A stretch of 64,000 nucleotides of DNA from positions 3,472,001 to 3,536,000 of the forward strand of contig OZ254088.1 in the NCBI GenBank assembly GCA_965267605.1, given 5' to 3'. Positions 36,047 to 44,747 of the stretch are shown here, in pieces (within the stretch, counting starts at the first letter, position 1; each line of letters starts with the position of its first letter). Made by a program: the position numbers and the translations under genes. This DNA comes from G965267605 sp965267605 (GTDB lineage: Bacteria > Bacteroidota > Bacteroidia > Flavobacteriales_E > Vicingaceae). The notes under the pieces are model-generated. The model worked only from the letters and a program-made list of their open reading frames with translations. It did no database searches and was not told the DNA's origin.

Positions 36047-38139
36047 CGTACAATAAAGGGAATACTGTGAGCGCTTCCGTTTGCGGAAGAAATCTTCACC
36101 ATGTAGAAACCCGCTGATAGTTTCCCTGTAAGATCAGCGATGGACTGCTGGTAGCTTTTACCCACGATCAATCCATTTTTCTCAATGTTTCCGAGCAGTT
36201 GACCTGAAATACCGAAAACGGTCAATGTTATTTCGTCCTGTACGGCTTCAAATGAGAGCATTGGATTTCCATTGGAGGGGTTTGGGAACACCGAGGCGTG
36301 CCCGGAAGTTGCCTGTTCCTTCAGTCCAAGTGGATGGCCACCCAGGTTGATATGATCCAGGTACAGGTGATTACCCGTTCCGTTGTCCTCAAATTCGAAC
36401 TTGAATCTGTATTTCTTGCCTTGCATACCGGTCAGGTATACTACCTCTTCTCTCCAATCCCATCCATTAGGTACAAACGGAGGATTGATAAAGATGGGTA
36501 CTGTTGGTAGCGTTCCATTGGCCTTGGCAACGTATCGAACCTGCCAGTTATGTCCACAATCCGAAGAAATGTAAACCTTCAGGTACGATTTGTCGTTCGT
36601 GTCAGGCCTGGAGAACGCAACTCGGAACCTAAGTTCTTCATTGTTCACGCTATCGATCTGTACAACCGGACTAAGAAGCGAGTGCTTTTCGCCAGTGGGT
36701 ACAGATGCCGGATTAATTCTAATGGATGCTGAAGAGCCAAAGAATCCAGCAGCGGTAGTTCTGGTCCAGGTGTTGGAGGAAGGTGCCTCAATGGTCCAAT
36801 CTTTCAACGGGTCGGTACCGTGTGCTGGGAACGAAGCTGATTCGAAGCCTTCGAAGAAAGGAGTAATCACACCTGTGCTGTCTGCCACAATAGTAACGAG
36901 GGCGTTCCGTGTAAGAACGTCAGTTCCATTGGCGTTGGTAACCTGTAGGGTAATGTTGTATTGGCCAGGGCTGTGATAGGCTACTTTCGGATTCTGCAGG
37001 TTCGATGAAGCGGGAGAACCTCCTGTGAAAGTCCAATTCCAAACCCACGAAGCATCTACATCATTGTTGTAGGTGTAGTCCAACAGTTGAACGGAATCGC
37101 CCACACAGTAGACCGTCTTTTGTGATGCAAAATCTACAATCGGACCACAAGCGGCAACATATGCTGAATCCGTTCCGGTAGCAATTAGGTTAGCACTGAT
37201 CCACAAGTTGTTTCTCCAACCAGCACCTGAGTTAAGTGCAGCATGCATTCTCAGTTTCTGTCCATTGGTGAACATTTTAGAGCAACTTGAGTAATCCATA
37301 TAGTTGTGGACGTTGTCCAGTGAGTTGCAAGTGTTCTGATTGATGTCGCAGGACTGTGGGGAACCTTCTGTATTTGGTGTATCACTCACACCATCGTCAA
37401 GCGAACAATTGTTTGGAACAGCAACTTGATTTGTGCTTCCCCATGTGTGTGGCAGGTTTAGGTAATGGCCACATTCATGGGTCATTGTTCTTTTGGAGAA
37501 ATTGCTTCCACCGGACGTGCCGATACCACCACACTGACGATGTGTACATACGATGCCCTCATATTTCAAGGGCGGACCGCCAGGGTAGTAACTGTATCCA
37601 CCTGCTCCGGATGCGATGCGATCAACTACCCACACATTAAGGTATTTCTTGGTGTCCCAGTTAACCAGGTCTTTCACCTTGTTGTCTGCAACAAACGTGA
37701 GCTCAGATTGTGTGTATGTAATACCTTCCGTACACGCTCCATTTGGATCTAGCGTGGCAAGTCGAAATTCAATTTCTGAATCCGCAATAATGGATTTGAA
37801 TGCTGGAGCAACCTGATTGGTGTCCGCATTGAAACCTCTGAAATCTTCATTCATGATACGCACGGCATCAAGAATCTGTGCTTTGCCGATTCTTTCGTTG
37901 CCGTAGTTATGAATTACGTGAAATACGGTTGGGATGATGTACGTTGCACCAGACTTATCATTGGCGTGGTTCTTTACATACTCCTGCGTGAATCTCTCGA
38001 GCTGCTCATACAATGCACGCTTATCTGCATCATTCTGCATGATCTCGTTGTGCAGGATGGCAGTACCACAGGTTTTATTTTGAGCAAAGGTCCCCACAGA
38101 TAGCAGGGTGCTCAAAGCCAGTATAAGCGTTCTTTTCAT
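36043..38139 (-). CDS. Secreted M43 (pappalysin/cytophagalysin) metalloprotease with PKD and T9SS domains
   Basis: A 698-residue secreted protease. A signal peptide (MKRTLILALSTLLSVGTFA) and propeptide-like region precede the catalytic domain, which has the zinc motif HECGHYLNLPHTWG (HExxHxxxxxHxxG, about residue 225) and the Met-turn NYMDYSS near 289. A PKD-like domain (about 345-430) is followed by a beta-sandwich binding domain (about 435-615; LRFRVAFSRPDTNDKSYL, LYLDHINLGG). The last 75 residues (HASVFPNPSNGNPMLSF ... AGFYMVKI) are a T9SS type A tail. It probably degrades extracellular protein for nutrition. CAAAATTA at 38162-38169 gives a -7 box on this strand. Confidence 0.93.
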   Translation of the reverse strand: MKRTLILALSTLLSVGTFAQNKTCGTAILHNEIMQNDADKRALYEQLERFTQEYVKNHANDKSGATYIIPTVFHVIHNYGNERIGKAQILDAVRIMNEDFRGFNADTNQVAPAFKSIIADSEIEFRLATLDPNGACTEGITYTQSELTFVADNKVKDLVNWDTKKYLNVWVVDRIASGAGGYSYYPGGPPLKYEGIVCTHRQCGGIGTSGGSNFSKRTMTHECGHYLNLPHTWGSTNQVAVPNNCSLDDGVSDTPNTEGSPQSCDINQNTCNSLDNVHNYMDYSSCSKMFTNGQKLRMHAALNSGAGWRNNLWISANLIATGTDSAYVAACGPIVDFASQKTVYCVGDSVQLLDYTYNNDVDASWVWNWTFTGGSPASSNLQNPKVAYHSPGQYNITLQVTNANGTDVLTRNALVTIVADSTGVITPFFEGFESASFPAHGTDPLKDWTIEAPSSNTWTRTTAAGFFGSSASIRINPASVPTGEKHSLLSPVVQIDSVNNEELRFRVAFSRPDTNDKSYLKVYISSDCGHNWQVRYVAKANGTLPTVPIFINPPFVPNGWDWREEVVYLTGMQGKKYRFKFEFEDNGTGNHLYLDHINLGGHPLGLKEQATSGHASVFPNPSNGNPMLSFEAVQDEITLTVFGISGQLLGNIEKNGLIVGKSYQQSIADLTGKLSAGFYMVKISSANGSAHSIPFIVR

Positions 38140-38320
38140 TCTCCTCGAAGTGCGATTCTATCAAAATTATCGAATTCTCAGTGCTTTCAGGGTCGTATCC
38201 GGTACAATTATTGCAATCCTAGGTTAGACGGTTATTAATAACTGTTGTTAGTAACTACCCTATGAATCAAGTGATTTAACGGAATTCTCTTATAAAATTT
38301 GTTGAAGAAGTAAGTATCTC

Positions 38321-39304
38321 ATGAGAACATCAAAATGGATGCTGATCTCCGGATTGGCTGTAACCACAATAGCTTGTGTGCCCGCTCGAAAGTTTGAGGA
38401 AGTACAAAGCAAGCACAAGAAATGTGCAGAAGAAAACGAATCTCTTAAGACCAGTAAGAAGGCACTGGAGGAGGATAACACCGAGTTGATGGAGGCAAAC
38501 CGAAGACTCGATAAGTCCAACTTCATTTTGGCCAAAGACACGGCCTTGCTTGGGGGGTCGCTTAGAAGGAAAGAAAAACAGTATGATAAGATCAACAGGC
38601 TGAACGATGAGATACAGAGAAAACTTGAGGCCCTTCAAAGAGGAACTGCGCAAGAAGCTTCAAGCTTATCTTCAAAGCTGCTTATAACCCAGGAAGACCT
38701 TCAAAGGGAGCGTGACGCACTACGTATTCTTGAACGTGAGTTAGAGGAAAAGAAGCGAAGCCTGGCGGATAGAGAAAGACGAATTAAGGAGCTCGAAGAT
38801 ATCCTTGCCAAGAAAGATGCGGCTGTTCGTGCCATCAAAGAGAAACTTCAGAAGGCTCTTTTAGGATTTGAGAAACAGGGCTTGTCCATTGAGCAGAAGA
38901 ATGGTAAGGTTTACGTATCTCTGGAAGAGCGTTTGCTTTTCCAATCAGGCAGCTATACTGTTGGAAACAATGGGGTTAAGGTACTCAAGGAACTTGCCAA
39001 GGTGCTGGAAGAAAATAAAGACATCAATGTGCTTGTGGAAGGACACACAGATAATGTTCCTTACAGAAGCTCTGGTGCTTTGAAAGACAACTGGGATCTT
39101 TCGGTGAAGCGTGCCACTTCAGTGGTGAAGATCATAACTACTAACAGTAGAACGGAGCCATCAAGACTTACTGCCGCAGGTAGGGGGGAATATCTTCCAC
39201 TTGAATCTGGCAATTCAGCTGAGGCCAGAAAAAAGAATAGGCGTATAGAGGTTATCCTTACGCCTAAACTTGATGAGTTATTTCAGATTCTTGAATCCAA
39301 CTAG
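38321..39304 (+). CDS. OmpA-family lipoprotein with long coiled coil
   Basis: A 327-residue protein. The signal ends at TTIAC (lipid anchor). Residues of about 25-190 form an extended heptad-rich coiled coil (HKKCAEENESLKTSKKALEE onward). The C-terminal 130 residues are an OmpA/MotB peptidoglycan-binding domain with LLFQSGSYTVGNNGVKVLKE, VEGHTDNVPYRSS and WDLSVKRATSVVKII, then AAGRGEYLP and RKKNRRIEVIL. It likely links the outer membrane to the wall. The stop shares a CTAG with the convergent DUF2723 gene. Confidence 0.92.
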   Translation: MRTSKWMLISGLAVTTIACVPARKFEEVQSKHKKCAEENESLKTSKKALEEDNTELMEANRRLDKSNFILAKDTALLGGSLRRKEKQYDKINRLNDEIQRKLEALQRGTAQEASSLSSKLLITQEDLQRERDALRILERELEEKKRSLADRERRIKELEDILAKKDAAVRAIKEKLQKALLGFEKQGLSIEQKNGKVYVSLEERLLFQSGSYTVGNNGVKVLKELAKVLEENKDINVLVEGHTDNVPYRSSGALKDNWDLSVKRATSVVKIITTNSRTEPSRLTAAGRGEYLPLESGNSAEARKKNRRIEVILTPKLDELFQILESN

Positions 39305-42300
39305 TTAGCAGGAGCACCTCCGCCTCCCTGCTGACCACCTTGTGGTTGTTGTTGTCCACCTTGTGGCACAACCTGTGGCTGCTGTTGAGGTTGCTGACCA
39401 CCGGGTCTTGGACCTTGTGGCATACCTGCAGATAACATCGCCTGCATTTTCTGGTACCGCTCATTCAGGCTTTGCGCCAGTTCCTGCTGCGGATGGTCGT
39501 ACGTTACAACTTGAAGGATCATACCGACAATGGCCATGGCATTACCCTTTTCATTCTTTAGCGCTTCGCCCTGTTCTCCTTTGAAGGAAGCGTAGTACTT
39601 AACATCCGCCTCATACTGATCGAACAGATCTTTACAAATCTGTACACCTTTCTCCGTTTCACCTGCGCGGAAATACTGACGTGCTACAGGAACGATAAAG
39701 TAGTTGTAAGGGATAACCTCATCAGGCATAATCTCCATACATCTGTCCAATACTTCAATTGCACGTTTCTTGTCTCCCTGGTCCATCAATGCACCAGCAA
39801 GACGGGCGAAGTTATTGCGCAGGTTCATGCACATTCTGCGGTTGTTCTCGTCCATATAGATCTTGCCGCCTTCCATGCCGCCCCACTTGAATTTATTCAT
39901 CATGTTGTCGTACATGCGTTCAACATCAACACGCGCGGTATTCTGCTGCGATCTCGGTGTCTTCACAGGGATCAATCTATAGGTAAGTCCTTCCAGCTGG
40001 AAGTGGTCCTGAAGACCCAGGTACGCATCATCACCTGTGGTGATCGCGAAGTAAACAGGGCGCTCCCAATTGTTGGCGGCCAGTAGATCAAGAATCATAA
40101 GATCATTCTTCATGATGTAGCTCTTGTCTACTCTCCAGCGAACGTCAACAATGTTGTTGGTGTCTTTCTTAGGATCAAGACCGTACTTCTCATAATCCGC
40201 TGCAGTCTTCAGCAATGCGTTCTTATCGAACTTGAGCTTATGGTTCTTGCTTGGAATGAAATCAGACTCCTTGCCTCCACGAAGGTTCAGTTTTGATCGT
40301 ACGTCATCGCTAAGGATGAACTCCATGGTCTGCACCACATCAACAGCACCCTTGTTTCTTTCGTAGATAGGGATCAGGTCGTTGGTACCTTGCACGTACT
40401 TTCTCCTCGGGAGTGTACCTGGCATTGGTCCTGCATCGTAGGCAGCACGTCTCATCTGCTCGATGTACCAATCCGTATTCAACAGACTCAAATTCACAAC
40501 CCTAATGTCTGTTCGGATACCTTCAACCTCCTGGGCGTACCACAATGGGAAAGTATCATTATCACCATTAGTAAACAGGATTGCATTCGGTGCACACGAT
40601 TCGAGATAGTTGATCGCGAAATCACGTGCGGTATACCTATTGGATCTGTCATGATCATCCCAACCTTCAGCACCCATGATAGCAGGGATGGTAAGACCTA
40701 CAACCGTAGCCAATCCGGCCATTGCCGTTCCCGACAGGTACTTCCTGCCGAAGTTGTATATGGCCAGTACGCCAAGTCCTATCCATATAGCAAAGGCGTA
40801 GAACGATGCCGCATAGGCATAGTCACGTTCACGGGGCTGGTATGGATACTGATTCAGATAAATCACAATTGCCAGGCCTGTGAAGAAGAACAACAGTCCT
40901 ACAATGGCAAACTCCCGCTTACTCTTGAAGAACTGGAACCCTAATCCAAGCAGTCCCAGGATCAGCGGTAACATATAAAACTTGTTGTGTGCTTCGTTCT
41001 CGGTCATGCTTGGCGGGAGCACCGTATGTTCCCCAATTCTGCCTTTATCGAATATCGGGATGCCACTCATCCAGTTTCCTTTATCCGGAGAGCCGTGGCC
41101 CTGAATATCGTTTTGTTTACCTGCAAAATTCCACATGAAGTAACGGATATACATGTGGTTGATCTGGTACCTGAAGAAATAAGCCATATTCTCCATCATG
41201 GTAGGTTTCTTGATCGTCTGACCATTGAAATTAATGGCCTTTCCTTCCATGTTCGACCAGCTTTTGTAAGCCCTTTTATGGTTGCCTTGTGGACTCCACA
41301 TACGAGGGAAAAGCATGGTAAATCTTGAGTCGTAATTCGGAACAGAGCTTTTCCCGTCATCCGTTACACGGTACTCTCTTGTTCCGTCTTCATTGGTGAA
41401 CTTGGAATAGGTCTTTTTACCATCGTGGTAAGGATCACTTGGATCCAGTGGCGAATCGAAGTACTGTCCATAGAACAGCGGTCTGTCACCATATTGCTCA
41501 CGATTCAGATAAGATACAAGTGAGAAGGGATCTTCAGGGTTGTTTTCATCCATCGGAGGATTCGCAGAAGAGCGAATCAGAATCATCGCAAAGGATGAAT
41601 ACCCTATCAAGATTACCGTAATGCACATGGTAGCCAAATGCAGTAGGTGTTTACCATTTTTCTGCGCGTACCTCAACGTCCAGATGATACCAGCGGTGAG
41701 GATCAGCGTGTACACGAGCATCCCGGAATTGAATGGTGCATTGAAACCATTCACTATCCACTTTTCAATGATACTTCCCAGTGAGTAGGTTCCGGGGACA
41801 ATACCATATTGGATGAACCCGAGTATACCCACGGATACCAACCCGGTGATCAATATACCCCGGTTGGTAGGCTCATATTTCTTAAAGTAATAAACGAAGG
41901 TGATGGCTGGGATACAAAGCAGGTTAAGGAGGTGAACTCCAACTGACAGTCCCATCATAAATGCAATGAATACGATCCATCGGAGATTGCCCGGTTCATC
42001 GGCACAGGCTTCCCATTTCAGTATGGCCCAGAATACCAGGGCTGTAAACAGAGATGACATGGCGTATACTTCACCCTCCACCGCTGAAAACCAGAAAGAA
42101 TCAGAGAAGGTATATGCCAGGGCTCCTACAATACCGCTACCAATGACTGCAATTTGTTTGGCTGTATCGAATTCGCCATCCAGGTATTTCGTGAGTTTCT
42201 TCCCAACGGCTGTAATGGTCCAGAAGAGGAAGAGTATCGTAAATGAGCTACTTAAGGCGGATAGCAAATTGATCATATAGGCCGCATTCTCAGCAGATCC

Positions 42301-42501
42301 TCCGAAGATGGTGAAGAGTCTTCCAATCATCATGAATAGTGGAGCACCTGGAGGGTGGCCTACTTCAAGCTTGTAAGCTGTTGCGATGAATTCCCCACAG
42401 TCCCAGAAGCTGGCTGTAGGTTCAACAGTTTCGACATAAACGTAAGTGGCGATCGCCCATACGATCCAGCCGATGATGTTGTTCAATTTTCCGTAGTTCA
42501 T
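39301..42501 (-). CDS. DUF2723 family membrane protein (GT-C/protein O-mannosyltransferase-like)
   Basis: A 1066-residue protein. The first 600 residues hold about a dozen membrane helices. The N-terminus has SFWDCGEFIATAYKLEVGHP, the conserved acidic loop of DUF2723 and GT-C glycosyltransferases. A periplasmic part from about residue 640 contains NGDNDTFPLWYAQEVEGIRTDIRVVNLSLLNT, followed by a helical repeat region (KKRAIEVLDRCMEIMPDEVI) resembling TPRs. The last 35 residues are Gln/Gly/Pro-rich low complexity. It probably transfers sugar from a lipid carrier to secreted protein, by family analogy only. Upstream lies the tRNA-Gln gene on the other strand. Confidence 0.88.
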   Translation of the reverse strand: MNYGKLNNIIGWIVWAIATYVYVETVEPTASFWDCGEFIATAYKLEVGHPPGAPLFMMIGRLFTIFGGSAENAAYMINLLSALSSSFTILFLFWTITAVGKKLTKYLDGEFDTAKQIAVIGSGIVGALAYTFSDSFWFSAVEGEVYAMSSLFTALVFWAILKWEACADEPGNLRWIVFIAFMMGLSVGVHLLNLLCIPAITFVYYFKKYEPTNRGILITGLVSVGILGFIQYGIVPGTYSLGSIIEKWIVNGFNAPFNSGMLVYTLILTAGIIWTLRYAQKNGKHLLHLATMCITVILIGYSSFAMILIRSSANPPMDENNPEDPFSLVSYLNREQYGDRPLFYGQYFDSPLDPSDPYHDGKKTYSKFTNEDGTREYRVTDDGKSSVPNYDSRFTMLFPRMWSPQGNHKRAYKSWSNMEGKAINFNGQTIKKPTMMENMAYFFRYQINHMYIRYFMWNFAGKQNDIQGHGSPDKGNWMSGIPIFDKGRIGEHTVLPPSMTENEAHNKFYMLPLILGLLGLGFQFFKSKREFAIVGLLFFFTGLAIVIYLNQYPYQPRERDYAYAASFYAFAIWIGLGVLAIYNFGRKYLSGTAMAGLATVVGLTIPAIMGAEGWDDHDRSNRYTARDFAINYLESCAPNAILFTNGDNDTFPLWYAQEVEGIRTDIRVVNLSLLNTDWYIEQMRRAAYDAGPMPGTLPRRKYVQGTNDLIPIYERNKGAVDVVQTMEFILSDDVRSKLNLRGGKESDFIPSKNHKLKFDKNALLKTAADYEKYGLDPKKDTNNIVDVRWRVDKSYIMKNDLMILDLLAANNWERPVYFAITTGDDAYLGLQDHFQLEGLTYRLIPVKTPRSQQNTARVDVERMYDNMMNKFKWGGMEGGKIYMDENNRRMCMNLRNNFARLAGALMDQGDKKRAIEVLDRCMEIMPDEVIPYNYFIVPVARQYFRAGETEKGVQICKDLFDQYEADVKYYASFKGEQGEALKNEKGNAMAIVGMILQVVTYDHPQQELAQSLNERYQKMQAMLSAGMPQGPRPGGQQPQQQPQVVPQGGQQQPQGGQQGGGGAPAN

Positions 42502-42614
42502 TACGTAGAGTTAAAGGGATTCGAATTTAAGTAAATTACCTTGCACTTAACGGAGGTAGTGCCGTTCAATAATTTTGCGCTATTTCTTTAAATGTCTATT
42601 TTTGACGCCCTTAA

Positions 42615-42690
42615 TGCCCGATGGTGTAACTGGCAACACGTCTGATTTTGGTTCAGAAGAGTCTAGGTTCGAGCCCTAGTCGGGCAACCA
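42615..42690 (+). tRNA. tRNA-Gln (anticodon UUG), CCA encoded
   Basis: Folds as a cloverleaf: acceptor TGCCCGA/TCGGGCA, anticodon stem TCTGA/TCAGA around loop TTTTGGT with anticodon TTG, and T arm CTAGG-TTCGAGC-CCTAG. The U1-A72 acceptor pair is usual for tRNA-Gln. ACCA follows the acceptor stem, so CCA is genome-encoded. TAATTTTG at 42570-42577 is a possible -7 box 38 bases upstream. Confidence 0.95.
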
Positions 42691-42698
42691 AAGTACCG

Positions 42699-42730
42699 AA
42701 ACCCTTTCCGCGAAGCGGGAGGGGTTTTTT
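42699..42730 (+). terminator. tRNA-Gln terminator
   Basis: AACCCTTTCCGC-GAA-GCGGGAGGGGTT pairs over 12 bp (two G-U pairs) and is followed by T residues. It starts 9 bases after the tRNA. Confidence 0.88.
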
Positions 42731-42816
42731 GTTTACAGTTTTCGGAGAGGGTTAAATTCATGATTATTTATTCAGTTTAGCTGGGCGAGAAGTTTATCCC
42801 GAGCCAAGTCGAGGGA

Positions 42817-42841
42817 AGCCCTAGTCGGGCAACCAAAGTAC
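42817..42841 (+). repeat. Second copy of the tRNA-Gln 3' end
   Basis: Twenty-five bases are identical to 42672-42696, which is the 3' half of the tRNA T arm, the acceptor strand, CCA and 6 bases beyond. The 5' part of the tRNA is not repeated. The upstream flank contains CCGAGCCAAGTCGAGGG, which resembles the intergenic TGAG/TCGAAGG repeat seen elsewhere in the window. It is either a remnant of a tandem tRNA gene or an att-like duplication. Confidence 0.8.
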
Positions 42842-42844
42842 TGG

Positions 42845-42871
42845 AACCCTCACGAGAGTGAGGGTTTTTTC
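42845..42871 (+). terminator. Terminator after the duplicated tRNA end
   Basis: AACCCTCAC-GAGA-GTGAGGGTT is a perfect 9-bp stem followed by four more T residues. Its spacing after the duplicated tRNA end mirrors that of the intact tRNA and its terminator, although the hairpin sequence differs. Confidence 0.85.
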
Positions 42872-43106
42872 GTTGACAGGCATTTACGGTTTAATTAAGC
42901 GTTGTTCGAGGTAATTAACCGGCCAGCCTTCCTATTATTTTGTGATTAACATTTATTGGGAAGTGAAGGATGATCCTGCACCCTTCCAATGTAGCTAAAC
43001 ACCCTAGGTATTAGTACCTATGCCCCCGCCTCAAATTCGGTCAAACACCCTGATGGCACCCCTTAGTCTTTATAGAAATTCACCTACACACCAATAATAT
43101 TCAACC
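42872..43106. other. Intergenic region upstream of the LuxR-type regulator
   Basis: These 235 bases hold no gene that I can see. The only clear structure is the palindrome at 43005-43020, listed separately. GATTAAC and AATTAACC boxes are scattered near 42890-42950 without a definable promoter. Confidence 0.5.
43005..43020. promoter_or_regulatory. Perfect palindrome, candidate LuxR-family operator
   Basis: TAGGTA-TTAG-TACCTA is a perfect inverted repeat of 6-bp arms, 87 bases before the start of the LuxR-type gene. Dimers of NarL/FixJ-type HTH proteins bind such sites, so autoregulation is plausible but unproven. Confidence 0.45.
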
Positions 43107-43808
43107 ATGAGTAAACTAGGAATTTTAGTATACAGTAAAGAAGAGTTAGTTAAACAAGGTTTATCTCTCGTTATTAATGAAAGCCCCTTGGTTCAAAGGG
43201 TAGGTGAAGTCGATTCCATTAAGGGAATTCGAAGAAAAATGAACGGTGAGTCGTACAACCTCGTGTTTCTTCATTGCCATCGGTCGTATGGAGAAGAGTT
43301 CAGGGAAGTTTGCGATTACCTGAAGGAATCCAGTGTGCGGTGCATTGTGGTTACTGGAGATCAAAGGGAACTGCCGCTCAAGCGAATAATCGATGCCGGT
43401 GCGAAAGGGCTTGTCAATTTGCGTTCCAGTGCACAGGATGTTTTTCGGGCAATTGAGTACGCAGCAGATGGCAAGTCATATTATTGCAGTCAGGTAACAG
43501 CTGTATTGTTCGACTCGATGATGAACCGTGAAGCACGCATTAGTCCGCGTGACCGGTACAACCTTTCCGACCGTGAAATCGAGGTCATTGGATTGCTCAT
43601 CAAAGGATTGTCGAATCATGAGATTGGGACACAGCTTTTCATTTCACCACGGACGGTAGAATCTCACAAGCGAAGAATCTTTGATAAGATGAACATCAAC
43701 AGTACGGTACAGTTGGTTCACCATTGTTATGAGAGCCATCTGATAGATTTTGTACCAACGGAATACCCTGGTCTGAAGGAGCCATATTCATTAAGTGTAG
43801 TTAGATAG
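43107..43808 (+). CDS. NarL/LuxR-type transcription factor with degenerate receiver domain
   Basis: A 233-residue protein. Residues 1-125 have the size and rhythm of a response-regulator receiver, with a T/K-like end (VVTGDQ ... DAGAKGLVNLRSSAQDVFRAIEYA). The phosphorylation site is lost, however: the strand reads YNLVFLHCH where an Asp is expected, and the N-terminal acidic pair is replaced by LVYSKEE. The C-terminal HTH (about 150-215) is intact: LSDREIEVIGLLIKGLSNHEIGTQLFISPRTVESHKRRIFDKMNI. It should therefore act without canonical phosphorylation. No histidine kinase is adjacent. A sulfotransferase-like gene follows after 2 bases. Confidence 0.88.
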   Translation: MSKLGILVYSKEELVKQGLSLVINESPLVQRVGEVDSIKGIRRKMNGESYNLVFLHCHRSYGEEFREVCDYLKESSVRCIVVTGDQRELPLKRIIDAGAKGLVNLRSSAQDVFRAIEYAADGKSYYCSQVTAVLFDSMMNREARISPRDRYNLSDREIEVIGLLIKGLSNHEIGTQLFISPRTVESHKRRIFDKMNINSTVQLVHHCYESHLIDFVPTEYPGLKEPYSLSVVR

Positions 43809-43810
43809 AA

Positions 43811-44497
43811 ATGCTAATCGCTACTCAATCGGAGCAACGTAAATCCTTTACGAACTCTGGTCATACGTTTGTTGAAAAGTGGAATATGAAACAACGTAAT
43901 TTATTAGTGGTTGGCTTGCTCAGTGCGGGAACCGACCTTGTGACAGAACTCATTGCACAGCATTCTTTGATCCAGAGTGGAAGTGCCTTTGATCACAGGA
44001 ACATCCTGCAAAATCGAAAAGGATTTGCGATGAAGAAGGCCTATCTGTGGCGTGATATCCGATGGCAAACACGTGGGAGTTGGTTAACCCGAACGCTTAA
44101 TCGCTTGAGCAATTTAAAAAGTGTATTGATCAAGGGTAAACCTGGGTACAACTTCTTTCCAGAATGGTCTTCTTCGTTACAAGAGATTGCAGATAAAAGT
44201 GACAAGGTGATCGCTGTAATCCCACGTTCCAATCACGTGATAGAAGAACTAAGACTCATCGCGGGACTTACAGATCGACAGGTTAGAAGGGAAGTGTCAG
44301 AAGGGTTAGATATGTTAAAGCATCTTGGTGACGGCAAGGCGCTCACCGTGCGTGCCAAGGAACTTTATGAAGACCCTTATACCCTTGCGGAAAGGATCTG
44401 TGAATACCTGGAATTGGACTTTGACATCCGCATGTTGGATACCATCGATGCAATCCTCGGGCCTTCAAGGGTTACCCGATTAGGGAAAGTGGCTTGA
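43811..44497 (+). CDS. Sulfotransferase-like P-loop protein
   Basis: A 228-residue protein that starts 2 bases after the regulator stop; an internal ATG at 43886 (MKQRNLLVVGLLSAGTDLV) would give 203 residues and may be the true start. After that Met, LLVVGLLSAGTDLVTELIAQH has the position and rhythm of the sulfotransferase PAPS loop (GxPRSGTS) but lacks its Arg-Ser. Later blocks, VIAVIPRSNHVIEELRLIAG near 140 and LTVRAKELYEDPYTLAERICEYLELDF near 178, match the 3'-phosphate Arg/Ser region and C-terminal end of that family. Activity is uncertain because the first loop is altered. Coupling to the regulator is likely. Confidence 0.6.
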   Translation: MLIATQSEQRKSFTNSGHTFVEKWNMKQRNLLVVGLLSAGTDLVTELIAQHSLIQSGSAFDHRNILQNRKGFAMKKAYLWRDIRWQTRGSWLTRTLNRLSNLKSVLIKGKPGYNFFPEWSSSLQEIADKSDKVIAVIPRSNHVIEELRLIAGLTDRQVRREVSEGLDMLKHLGDGKALTVRAKELYEDPYTLAERICEYLELDFDIRMLDTIDAILGPSRVTRLGKVA

Positions 44498-44527
44498 TGG
44501 GGTTCATTAACATATTTAAGGGGTGTT

Positions 44528-44550
44528 GTCCTGAGCCTGTCGAAGGGCGG
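44528..44550 (+). repeat. Intergenic TGAG/TCGAAGG repeat, short form
   Basis: GTCCTGAGCCTGTCGAAGGG plus CGG. It is a short member of the repeat family described at 44573, 47591, 54061 and 54198. Confidence 0.8.
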
Positions 44551-44572
44551 CATCCCCATCCATGACCAACAA

Positions 44573-44631
44573 AGGAGGTTGTCATGCTGAGGCTTGGCGA
44601 AGCCAAGGGACTCGAAGTACGACAACCTCCT
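44573..44631. repeat. Nested hairpin repeat element, long form
   Basis: The outer arms AGGAGGTTGTC and GACAACCTCCT pair perfectly over 11 bp. Inside lie TGAGG, an inner hairpin CTTGGC-GAA-GCCAAG, and GACTCGAAG. A T run follows on the + strand, so it may also terminate the regulator/sulfotransferase transcript. The same core with a different inner hairpin recurs at 47591. Confidence 0.8.
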
Positions 44632-44747
44632 CCCCCTTTTTTTACCTACTTATCATAGGCCCAAAAACCTAACCACTTGGAGGGAATCCCCTCAGAATTT
44701 CACCCCCCCATCATCGGACTTTAGCAATGTAAAAACATTAAAGACCG

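Noticed and set aside
40390..40944. Plus-strand ORF of 184 codons
   Set aside because: It is antisense to the well-supported DUF2723 gene and shows no signal, motif or plausible composition.
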